From: CAYRHS01 sp964424125
Lineage (GTDB): Bacteria > Actinomycetota > Acidimicrobiia > IMCC26256 > JAOSJL01
NCBI GenBank assembly: GCA_964424125.1
Contig: CAYRHS010000047.1
Location: 1-18,866, forward strand
Direction of reading: 5' to 3'
DNA length: 18,866 nucleotides
Part shown: one piece after another, positions 12,624 through 18,866 of the stretch
How the letters are laid out: the number at the start of each line of letters is the position of its first letter
Numbering within the stretch: position 1 is the first letter of the stretch
Notes under the pieces: model-generated
Seen by the model: the letters and a program-made list of their open reading frames with translations, nothing else
The model's database searches: none
What the model was told of the DNA's origin: nothing
Translations under genes and position numbers: made by a program

Positions 12624-13598
12624 CTCCATGACCTCGGGGTTCGCCAGGTGCTCGGGCTTGTCGCCGGCGAGGATCCGGGCGAAGTCGTCGGCGACGATCT
12701 TCGACTGGACGACCTCGGTGTCGTAGGTCGCGCCGCCGATGTGCGGTGTGAGGACGACGTTGCGCAGCTGCGTGAGCGCGTGATCCGTCGGGAGCATCTC
12801 GCCCTCGAAATGGTCGAGCCCCGCGCCGCCGAGGTGACCCGACTGCAGCGCCGCCACCAATGCATCCATGTCGTGCAGCGCCGCCCGCGCCGCGTTCAGG
12901 TACACCGCGCCCTCCCGCATCGTCTCGAACTGCGCGGCACCCATCATGCCCGTCGTCTCGGGTGTCACGACGCTGTGCATGGACACGACATCGGACTCGG
13001 CCAGCAGGTCGTCGAGCGAGTGCGTCGCCTCGTCGCTGTACGGGTCGGTGGCGATCACGCGCATCCCGAGTCCCTCGGCGCGCCAACGGACGGCGTGGCC
13101 GATGGCGCCGAGCCCGACGATGCCGAATGTCTGGCCCGCCACCTGCCAGGCGCGGAACCGCTGGTACGGGATGGTCCCCTGGTCGAAGATGCGCCCGGCG
13201 CGCACGTCGGCGTCGGCCGGCAGGACGTAGCGCGTCACCGCCATGAGCAGCGCGATGGTCAGCTCGGCCACGCCGTCGGCGTTGCGGCCGGGCGTGCGCA
13301 CGACGGGGATCCCCGCCGCGGTCGCCGCGGGAAGGTCGACGTTCACCGGGTCGCCTCGACAGACGCCGATCGCCCGCAAGGGCAGTTCGAGGACGGGGCC
13401 AGCGACCTTGTCGGCCTCGACGACGAGCAGGTCCGCGCCTTCGGCTTCGACACGGGCCGCTAGGTCCTCCGCCGAGTAGATCCGCAGCGGGTCCTGGTCG
13501 ATCCAGGGATCGAGCACGACCTCGGCCAGCCCCTGTAGCGTCTCGAGACCCTCGCCGCGCAGCGGGGCGGTGACGAGCGCTTTCGGTCGATTGGTCAT
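12621..13598 (-). CDS. NAD-dependent D-2-hydroxyacid dehydrogenase (PGDH-like)
   Basis: A 325-aa D-isomer-specific 2-hydroxyacid dehydrogenase, converting a 2-hydroxyacid to a 2-oxoacid with NAD. The Rossmann motif is GLGAIG (162-167) with Asp185 at the adenosine-ribose position, favouring NAD over NADP. The catalytic triad is in place: Arg238 (NAARAALHD), Glu267 (GLDHFEGE) and His286 (TPHIGG). There is no ACT or other C-terminal regulatory domain, unlike long PGDH forms. The start overlaps the upstream SRPBCC stop as ATGA, so the two are probably translationally coupled. With the downstream class II aldolase it suggests a sugar-acid pathway; the exact substrate is unknown. Confidence 0.9.
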   Translation of the reverse strand: MTNRPKALVTAPLRGEGLETLQGLAEVVLDPWIDQDPLRIYSAEDLAARVEAEGADLLVVEADKVAGPVLELPLRAIGVCRGDPVNVDLPAATAAGIPVVRTPGRNADGVAELTIALLMAVTRYVLPADADVRAGRIFDQGTIPYQRFRAWQVAGQTFGIVGLGAIGHAVRWRAEGLGMRVIATDPYSDEATHSLDDLLAESDVVSMHSVVTPETTGMMGAAQFETMREGAVYLNAARAALHDMDALVAALQSGHLGGAGLDHFEGEMLPTDHALTQLRNVVLTPHIGGATYDTEVVQSKIVADDFARILAGDKPEHLANPEVME

Positions 13599-14101
13599 CG
13601 AGAGTCGGGAACCTCCGGGTCCACCAGATCCGGACGATAGTCGGGGTGCTCGGTGAGCCAGCGCGATGCCCGGTGCATGCTCGCCTCGTTCTGGCGATTG
13701 ATGAACCGGTAGATGGGCCCCTCGAACCAGCGGAACGGCGCCTGCGTGAGGTGGTAGCGCTCCTCGAAAGAGAAGCGCGCGCGATTGGGTCCGAGCGGCT
13801 CGAGCGCGATGCGGCCGGTCTGGTCGTTGCCGGGTGCCTTGCTGATCATCGTGTACGTGTACCCGCGTTCGGGGACGACGTCGTGCACGAGCTCGAGCGC
13901 GGTGCCCTGCCGACCGAACGGGAGCTTGTAGATGACGCGCCGCAGCCGGCCGTTGTGGTGCTCGTCACCGGGCCAGAGCACCTCGACGCGCCGCACCATC
14001 GGCGCGTACTCCGTCCAGCGGTCGTAGTCCTGGAACAACGCCCAGACGCGCGCCGCCGAGTGCGGCATCACGAACGAGTACCGGTGTTCGCGCACGGCCA
14101 C
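13595..14101 (-). CDS. SRPBCC (START-like) family protein
   Basis: A 168-aa protein with a polyketide-cyclase/dehydrase-like SRPBCC fold: MPHSAARVWALFQDYDRWTEY at the N-terminus is the typical first strand and helices, and the long C-terminal helix is FEGPIYRFINRQNEASMHRA. Such proteins bind hydrophobic ligands or catalyse cyclisation. No catalytic residue can be named. The start is GTG 14101 (VAVREHRYSF). It is the first gene of the minus-strand operon and shares an intergenic region of 63 bp, containing a large palindrome, with the divergent enoyl-CoA hydratase gene. The link to the dehydrogenase and aldolase rests on the 4-nt overlap only. Confidence 0.75.
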   Translation of the reverse strand: MAVREHRYSFVMPHSAARVWALFQDYDRWTEYAPMVRRVEVLWPGDEHHNGRLRRVIYKLPFGRQGTALELVHDVVPERGYTYTMISKAPGNDQTGRIALEPLGPNRARFSFEERYHLTQAPFRWFEGPIYRFINRQNEASMHRASRWLTEHPDYRPDLVDPEVPDSR

Positions 14102-14121
14102 GTCCCACGAGCGTCCCGGAC

Positions 14122-14145
14122 GAACCTGACTACGATGTCAGGTTC
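14122..14145. promoter_or_regulatory. 9+9 bp operator palindrome between divergent genes
   Basis: GAACCTGAC-TACGAT-GTCAGGTTC is a perfect 24-bp palindrome with a 6-bp spacer. The spacer TACGAT (14131-14136) itself fits a TAnnnT -10 for the plus-strand gene, with GGAGGA and ATG following. A dimeric repressor bound here would cover that promoter and could act on both genes. No regulator gene adjoins it, so the cognate protein is unknown. Confidence 0.65.
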
Positions 14146-14164
14146 CAGCGGGAGGAATTCTGGC

Positions 14165-14974
14165 ATGCCGATCCACTACGAGCAGGACGACGACCACGTC
14201 GTCCGCATCACGATCGACCGCCCCGAAGCCCGCAACTCCGCCGACATGGAGCACTTCTTCCAGCTCCGATCGGCATGGGAACGCTTCCGGGACACCGAAG
14301 ACGCGTGGGTGGCGATCGTCACGGGGGTCGGGGACGCGTTCTTCACCGGCGCGGACCTGAAGACCTACATCCCCGAGATCACCGAGCTCCAGGAGCGGAT
14401 CGCGTCCGGAGACGTCGAGGAGATCGGCGGGTACCGCATCGACGATGGCACGAAGGCGGTGCTGCGGGGCGCCAAGATCTACAAGCCGATCATCGCGGCG
14501 GTGAACGGCTTCTGCACGGCCGGCGGGATGGAGATGCTCGGCGGCACCGACATCAGGCTCGCGGTGCCCGACGCCAAGTTCGCCGTCATGGAACCCAAGC
14601 GCGGGCTCTTCGCCGGTGGCGGCACGACCGTGCGACTCCCCCGCCAGATCGCCTTCCCGCACGCGATGGAGTTCCTGCTCTGCGCCGACCTTGTGCCCGC
14701 GCCGCGAGCGCTCGAGATGGGCCTCCTCAACGAGGTCACCGAGCCCGACCGCCTCCTCGAGCGCGCGTACGACTACGCCCACCGCATCACCGCTAACGCG
14801 CCCCTCGCCGTGCAGGCGACGAAGCAGAGCGTGCTCGAGGGCCTCGGGATGGACATGCGCTCCGCGTACAAGAACGAGAGCAAGCTCGCCTCCGTGATCT
14901 TTCAGACCGAGGACGCCAAGGAGGGCCCGAAGGCCTTCGTGGAGAAGCGGGACCCGGTCTGGAAGGGCCGCTGA
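14165..14974 (+). CDS. Enoyl-CoA hydratase/isomerase (crotonase family)
   Basis: A 269-aa crotonase-family protein. The oxyanion-hole segments are visible: AFFTGADLKTY (CoA loop) and VNGFCTAGGMEMLGGTDIRL. FAVMEPKRGLFAGGG covers the region with the catalytic glutamates; Glu143 is the likely one, but it is one place off from the usual QPE pattern, so the precise reaction (hydration, isomerisation or hydrolysis) is open. The segment NAPLAVQATKQSVLEGLG is typical of the C-terminal part. ATG 14165 is chosen for its strong GGAGGA ribosome site. It is probably co-transcribed with the thiolase-like gene 26 bp downstream. Confidence 0.88.
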   Translation: MPIHYEQDDDHVVRITIDRPEARNSADMEHFFQLRSAWERFRDTEDAWVAIVTGVGDAFFTGADLKTYIPEITELQERIASGDVEEIGGYRIDDGTKAVLRGAKIYKPIIAAVNGFCTAGGMEMLGGTDIRLAVPDAKFAVMEPKRGLFAGGGTTVRLPRQIAFPHAMEFLLCADLVPAPRALEMGLLNEVTEPDRLLERAYDYAHRITANAPLAVQATKQSVLEGLGMDMRSAYKNESKLASVIFQTEDAKEGPKAFVEKRDPVWKGR

Positions 14975-15000
14975 GCGACCGTGGCCCGTGGACCGCGCTG

Positions 15001-16518
15001 ATGCCCGTCGACCCCCGCAGCCCGTGCCTCGTCGGGATCGCGACGCGCACGTGGCACCCCGAGGAGGTCGGTGAGAAGGGTGCGCCGGAACCGCTCGCCA
15101 TGTGGGAAACCGTGGCGCGTGCCGCAGCCGACGACGCCCGTGCCGCGACCGACCTGCTGGGCGACCTCGAGGCCCTCGAGATCGTGTACTGCCAGACCTG
15201 CCAGTACGACGATCCCGCGGGCCGGCTCGCCGAACGGCTCGGGGCGTCACCGGCTCGTCGTCACTACTCGGGGATCGGGGGGACCACGCCCCAGGTGCTC
15301 GTCCAGGAGACCGCGCAGCGGATCCTCGGGGCCGAGGTCGATGTGGCGCTCGTCGTCGGCGCTGAGGCGCTCGCCACGAAGCGCCGACTGAAGAAGGAGG
15401 GAGCACGGCCGACCTACTCCTTCCCGCCCCCCGAGAAGCGGGCGTTCCCGTGGGAGGCGCCGTTCCACCCGGCCGAGGTCGCGCACGAGGTGTTCCAGGC
15501 CTGGCTGACCTTCGCCACCTTCGACAACGCGCGCCGCGCGCACCTCGGTATGGGCCTCGACGCCTACCGCACCGAGCTCGGCCGCCTGCTCGCGCCGATG
15601 ACCGACGTCGCGGTCGCGAACCCCGACGCGTGGTTCCGGATTGCACGCAGCGCGGACGAGATCATCACGCCGACGACCGAGAACCGCATGGTCGGCTACC
15701 CGTACACCAAGTACATGGTCTCGGTCATGGACGTCGACATGGCGGCCGCGCTCGTGCTGACGAGCCATGAGCGGGCCGACGCGCTCGGCATTCCTGCAGA
15801 CCGGCGCGTGTACCTGCGCGGGTGGTGCTACGCCACCGATCCGACGTACGTGGCCGAGCACGAGGAGCTGTGGCGCTCACCGGCGATGGCGGCGGCGAGC
15901 GCCGAGGCCCTGCGCGGCGCGGGCGTCACCCTCGACGACGTGGCCCACCTCGACCTCTACAGCTGCTTCGGCAGCTCCGTGCAGTTCGCACGCGACGCGC
16001 TGGGTCTCGCCGACGACGATCCGCGTCCGCTGACCGTCACGGGCGGCCTCCCGTACCACGGTGGGGCGGGGAGCAACTACCTGAGCCACTCGATCGCGAC
16101 GATGGCTCGGACGCTTCGCGCCGACCCGGGTTCGGTCGGGCTCGTGAGCGGCGTCGGAATGCACATGACGAAGCACGTCTACGGCGTCTACTCGACCGAG
16201 CCCGGAGCGGTGACACCGCCGGACAGCCGTGACATCCAGCAGCGGCTCGACGACGCCGGCCACCGGACCATCGTCGACCGCCACGACGGCGACGCGACCG
16301 TGGTCGCCTACTCGGTGGTGCACGGCCGCGACGGAACCCCCGAATGGGGCTTGCTGGTGTGTGAGGTGTACGGGGGCGCGCGCTGCTACGGGCGGCTCGA
16401 GGACCGGGACCGCCTCGCCGACGCCGAACGGGTGGAGCTGGTGGGCACCCGGGTGCGCCTCCGGCCCATCGAGCGGGACACGCCTGCGGGCCCGCAGACG
16501 GTCAACCTGGCCGTCTGA
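15001..16518 (+). CDS. Thiolase-like protein (TLP1-like) lacking both catalytic cysteines
   Basis: A 505-aa thiolase-superfamily protein with an added C-terminal domain. The thiolase half shows GAEALATKRR, HLDLYSCFGSSVQFA (316-330), GGLPYHGGAGSNYLSHS (His363) and VSGVGMHMTKH. The nucleophilic Cys expected near residue 90 is absent (YSGIGGTTPQ, 89-98), and the second catalytic Cys position reads Ser383. From about 425 the segment VVHGRDGTPEWGLLVCEV and what follows resembles the OB-like extra domain described in Mycobacterium smegmatis thiolase-like protein type 1, a form reported without ordinary thiolase activity. It may bind acyl-CoA or lipids rather than cleave them. ATG 15001 has only a weak ribosome site. 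It follows the hydratase closely. Confidence 0.85.
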   Translation: MPVDPRSPCLVGIATRTWHPEEVGEKGAPEPLAMWETVARAAADDARAATDLLGDLEALEIVYCQTCQYDDPAGRLAERLGASPARRHYSGIGGTTPQVLVQETAQRILGAEVDVALVVGAEALATKRRLKKEGARPTYSFPPPEKRAFPWEAPFHPAEVAHEVFQAWLTFATFDNARRAHLGMGLDAYRTELGRLLAPMTDVAVANPDAWFRIARSADEIITPTTENRMVGYPYTKYMVSVMDVDMAAALVLTSHERADALGIPADRRVYLRGWCYATDPTYVAEHEELWRSPAMAAASAEALRGAGVTLDDVAHLDLYSCFGSSVQFARDALGLADDDPRPLTVTGGLPYHGGAGSNYLSHSIATMARTLRADPGSVGLVSGVGMHMTKHVYGVYSTEPGAVTPPDSRDIQQRLDDAGHRTIVDRHDGDATVVAYSVVHGRDGTPEWGLLVCEVYGGARCYGRLEDRDRLADAERVELVGTRVRLRPIERDTPAGPQTVNLAV

Positions 16519-16548
16519 GGGAGTCCCCCTGGGGTCCCGAACGGTTCT

Positions 16549-16565
16549 CCCGCGTGGCGGGTTTT
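16549..16565 (+). terminator. Intrinsic terminator after the thiolase-like gene
   Basis: CCCGC-GTG-GCGGG is followed directly by TTTT, 30 bp past the stop. The stem is only 5 bp but all GC. It separates the CoA genes from the next operon. Confidence 0.6.
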
Positions 16566-16580
16566 CGTCGCATCGTCCGC

Positions 16581-16586
16581 TACGCT
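16581..16586 (+). promoter_or_regulatory. Possible -10 for the membrane protein/methyltransferase operon
   Basis: TACGCT fits TAnnnT, lies just past the terminator and about 80 bp before the first gene. No clear -35 is present. Confidence 0.3.
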
Positions 16587-16665
16587 GGTGTCTTCCACTT
16601 ATGGCTCGGTCCGGCTGCCTCGATGGGCATCCGGTTCGGGGTCGAACAGGAGGGGCGTTCCCACG

Positions 16666-16890
16666 ATGCTCGGCTATCTCGACGCAGGCTCCGGCAGCGT
16701 CATCGTCGCCGCCATCGTCGCGGGGGTGGCGGGAATCGGCGTGTTCTTCCGGATGCTCTGGCAGCGGATCCGGCACCCGCTCGGTGGCAAGCCCGCCGAG
16801 GACACGACCCACCAGGTCGTCGACGCCGACGCCGACGACGCTGCGTCCGAACCCGACACCGAGGCCCGCGCCAGCGACCAGGGCGCGTAG
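16666..16890 (+). CDS. Tiny single-span membrane protein (YLDPGSGS type)
   Basis: A 74-aa protein with the opening MLGYLDAGSGSVIVAAIVAG, one transmembrane helix (about residues 11-32), a basic patch (WQRIRHPLGGK) and an acidic tail (ADADDAASEPDTEA). Short proteins starting YLDPGSGS are widespread, of unknown function, and often sit in loci with methyltransferase or phosphatase/sulfatase-type genes. The Pro of the common motif is Ala here. ATG 16666 is chosen because AGGAGGGG lies about 10 nt upstream; the in-frame extension from 16588 is unlike the family. It ends 20 bp before the methyltransferase. Confidence 0.75.
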   Translation: MLGYLDAGSGSVIVAAIVAGVAGIGVFFRMLWQRIRHPLGGKPAEDTTHQVVDADADDAASEPDTEARASDQGA

Positions 16891-16910
16891 CCACAGCCGG
16901 TCGAGGCGGC

Positions 16911-18317
16911 GTGCCGTCACCCCAGGTCGAACCGGCGTCCTTTCGCGACCCCGCGAACCGCGTCTTCTACGTCGAGGGTCGCGTGCTGCGCGGCCTCGAC
17001 GAGCGTTCCGCCGCTGACTGGCAGGCGCTGCGCGACTCGGGCCTCTACGAACGACTTCGCGCCGACGGAGGCCTGGTCGCCACCGAGGAGCTCCCGGCCG
17101 AGCAGCTGACCTCGATCGAGGAAGCGCAACAGTGGTCGGTCGTCCTCGAGCACGAGCCGATCCCGTTCGTCTCGTATCCGTACGAATGGACCTTATCGAT
17201 GTTGCGCGACGCGGCGGCGCTGCAGCTCGACCTGCTGCTGACCGCGCTCGACGCCGACACCACGATGAAGGACGGGTACGCGTTCAACGTCCAGTGGCGC
17301 GGCCCTCACCCGGTCTTCATCGACGTGCCGAGCTTCGAGCCCACGACCGGCGGTCCGTGGGCCGGCTACCGGCAGTTCTGCCAGACGTTCCTGTACCCGC
17401 TGATGCTCCAGGCGTACAAGGACGTGGCGTTCCAGCCGATGCTGCGGGGCGCCGTGAACGGGATCCCGCCCGAGCAGATGCGTCGGCTGCTCTCGTTCCG
17501 GGACCGCTTCCGGGCCGGTGTGTGGAAGAACGTCCACCTCCACGAGGCGCTCTCGCGTCGCTTCGGCGGCGAATCGACCCAGAAGGTCGAGCGTGACGCC
17601 CGCAAGGCGGGCTTCGACACCGAGCTCAGCAAGGCGATGGTCCGCAAGCTGCGCAAGCTCGTCGGCAAGCTGCACTGGAAGCGGTCCACCTCGACGTGGT
17701 CCGACTACCGCCAGATCTGCTCCTATTCCGACGAGGGCACGGAGGCCAAGAAGCATTTCGTCGCCGCCGTGTCCGGGGAACGCCCGCGCCGCATGGTGTG
17801 GGACCTCGGTTGCAACGAAGGCACCTTCGCCCGCATCGCGGCCGAACACGCCGACTACGTCCTCGCCGTCGACTCGGACGCGCTCGTGGTGGACCACCTC
17901 TACCGGGCGCTGCGAGAGGAGGCGATCGGCAACGTGCTGCCGCTCGTCATGGACCTCACCGACCCGTCGCCCGCGCTCGGTTGGCGCGGTACGGAGCGGC
18001 GCGCGTTCACGGACCGCGGCGCGCCCGACCTCGTGCTCGCGCTCGCGCTCGTCCACCACCTCGCGATCGCCGCCAACATCCCGCTGCCCGAGGTCGTCGA
18101 GTGGTTGCGGAGCTTCGACACGGAGGTCGTGGTCGAGCTCCCCGACCGGGACGACCCGATGGCCCAGCGACTCCTCGCCAACAAGCCCGCACACGTACAC
18201 GCCGACTACGGCCTCGCCACCTTCGAGCCGCTCCTCGGCAAGGCGTTCGAGATCCGCCGCCGTGAGGTGTTGCCCGGCGGCACCCGCACGATCTTCCACG
18301 CCGCGCCGCGATCGTGA
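16911..18317 (+). CDS. Large class I SAM-dependent methyltransferase (NoeA-like)
   Basis: A 468-aa protein. The N-terminal 270 residues carry conserved-looking segments (SYPYEWTLSMLRDAA, LKDGYAFN-like TMKDGYAFNVQW, FIDVPSFEP, GYRQFCQTFLYPLML). A Rossmann methyltransferase domain follows, with motif I at 296-304 (VWDLGCNEG), motif II VDSD, LVLALALVHHLAI and VELPDRDD. The overall form recalls proteins annotated as nodulation NoeA-like methyltransferases, linked elsewhere to surface glycan or lipid modification; the acceptor is unknown. GTG 16911 is chosen for position, with GAGG 4 nt upstream. The stop overlaps the next start as GTGA. Confidence 0.85.
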   Translation: MPSPQVEPASFRDPANRVFYVEGRVLRGLDERSAADWQALRDSGLYERLRADGGLVATEELPAEQLTSIEEAQQWSVVLEHEPIPFVSYPYEWTLSMLRDAAALQLDLLLTALDADTTMKDGYAFNVQWRGPHPVFIDVPSFEPTTGGPWAGYRQFCQTFLYPLMLQAYKDVAFQPMLRGAVNGIPPEQMRRLLSFRDRFRAGVWKNVHLHEALSRRFGGESTQKVERDARKAGFDTELSKAMVRKLRKLVGKLHWKRSTSTWSDYRQICSYSDEGTEAKKHFVAAVSGERPRRMVWDLGCNEGTFARIAAEHADYVLAVDSDALVVDHLYRALREEAIGNVLPLVMDLTDPSPALGWRGTERRAFTDRGAPDLVLALALVHHLAIAANIPLPEVVEWLRSFDTEVVVELPDRDDPMAQRLLANKPAHVHADYGLATFEPLLGKAFEIRRREVLPGGTRTIFHAAPRS

Positions 18318-18866
18318 GGGAGGGACGGGCGCGTACGGCCCGTCACCGCGCTGCCACCGAAGCCCGGGCGTTCCTCGAGCTCTTGGCGCTGTGCGGCTTC
18401 GCGGTCGCGCAACCGCTCCTCGACGTGTTCGGCAAGGCACCCGAGGAGTTTGTGTTCCGCGGCGCCAGCAGCTTCGACATCGTCGCGTTCGCGCTCGCCC
18501 TCGCCTTCGGGCCGGCGCTCCTGCTCTGGGCGGTGGAAGCCGCCGTAGGGCTGGTTCGAGAATCGGCGCGTCGTTGGCTCCACGTCACCTTTCTCGCCGC
18601 GCTGTTCGCGATCTTCGTCATCCAACTGCTGAAGGACGCCACGGGGCTGCGCGGCGTGGCGCTCGGGGCCATCGCGGCGCTCGCCGGCATCGGCTTCGGC
18701 GCTCTCTACGTGCGCGTGACTAGTGCCCGGGTCTGGCTCGCTTTCGCCGCCGGCGGGTCGGTCGTGTTCCTGGTGCTGTTCCTGGTCTTCTCCCCGGTCG
18801 CCGACCTGCTCGACACCGGCGACGTCGCCGCCGCCGAGCGCGACGGGGTCGAGAACCCCGCTCCGG
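18314..18866 (+). CDS. Polytopic membrane protein, partial (possible sulfatase/phosphatase N-terminus)
   Basis: An open frame of 184 codons starting at GTG 18314 (GTGA overlap with the methyltransferase stop) and running off the right edge. After a basic N-terminus (REGRARTARHRAATEARAFL) come about five hydrophobic segments: LELLALCGFAVAQPLLDVF, FDIVAFALALAFGPALLLWA, VTFLAALFAIFVIQLL, GVALGAIAALAGIGFGALYV and VWLAFAAGGSVVFLVLFLVF. The FRGASSFDIVAFAL stretch recalls the membrane part of some actinobacterial sulfatase-superfamily proteins, but no catalytic domain lies within the window. The operon context (tiny membrane protein, methyltransferase) would fit cell-surface modification. Confidence 0.75.
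   Translation, partial: MREGRARTARHRAATEARAFLELLALCGFAVAQPLLDVFGKAPEEFVFRGASSFDIVAFALALAFGPALLLWAVEAAVGLVRESARRWLHVTFLAALFAIFVIQLLKDATGLRGVALGAIAALAGIGFGALYVRVTSARVWLAFAAGGSVVFLVLFLVFSPVADLLDTGDVAAAERDGVENPAP

Noticed and set aside
14138..15646. A 502-codon minus-strand open frame opposite the hydratase and thiolase-like genes
   Set aside because: It is a high-GC shadow with a biased composition and no motif.

Overview
The window is very GC-rich. It uses many GTG starts, -10 elements of the form TAnnnT placed a few bases before start codons (leaderless style), and gene families typical of Actinomycetota: an XRE regulator with an HbhA/lipid-droplet-like small protein, a patatin, FadE-type acyl-CoA dehydrogenase and a TLP1-like thiolase homologue. 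The best guess is an actinobacterium, possibly Acidimicrobiia, but nothing here fixes the lineage. Twenty-one complete genes and one gene cut by the right edge are called. No gene-free stretch exceeds 300 bases. The longest gaps (about 130-150 b) lie before 1125, 2698, 8734 and 16666 and mostly hold promoters, operators or terminators.

Layout. (1) 93-996, minus: a PerR/Fur-like regulator followed by a rubrerythrin, an oxidative-stress operon with a palindrome over its promoter. (2) 1125-1571, plus: a small membrane protein. (3) 1596-4167: a divergent pair, a ketol-acid-reductoisomerase-like protein (minus) and an acyl-CoA synthetase-like protein (plus), both with substitutions at catalytic positions. 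(4) 4181-7795, plus: a TetR regulator and a four-subunit 2-oxoacid:ferredoxin oxidoreductase (gamma, delta, alpha, beta), chained by overlapping starts and stops and preceded by a promoter containing two operator palindromes 21 bp apart. (5) 7799-8594, minus: a small phasin/HbhA-like protein, an intrinsic terminator, then an XRE regulator. A strong promoter with an operator-like palindrome drives the pair. (6) 8734-10929, plus: a patatin-like phospholipase and an acyl-CoA dehydrogenase. (7) 10956-11912: an AbiEi-HTH/DUF559 nuclease-like gene enclosed by perfect 26-bp terminal inverted repeats that contain its start and stop codons. (8) 11924-14101, minus: SRPBCC protein, D-2-hydroxyacid dehydrogenase and class II aldolase. 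(9) 14165-16518, plus: enoyl-CoA hydratase and a cysteine-less thiolase-like protein, with a 9+9 bp palindrome upstream. (10) 16666-end, plus: a tiny membrane protein, a large SAM methyltransferase and the start of a multi-span membrane protein.

How they fit. Most of the window is CoA-thioester metabolism: oxidative decarboxylation of a 2-oxoacid to an acyl-CoA, acyl-CoA dehydrogenation, hydration, a thiolase-like step, acyl-CoA synthetase, plus lipid storage and release (phasin-like protein, patatin). A branched-chain 2-oxoacid or lipid catabolic role is an inference from gene content. The most unusual structure is the inverted-repeat-bounded nuclease-like gene at 10956-11912.
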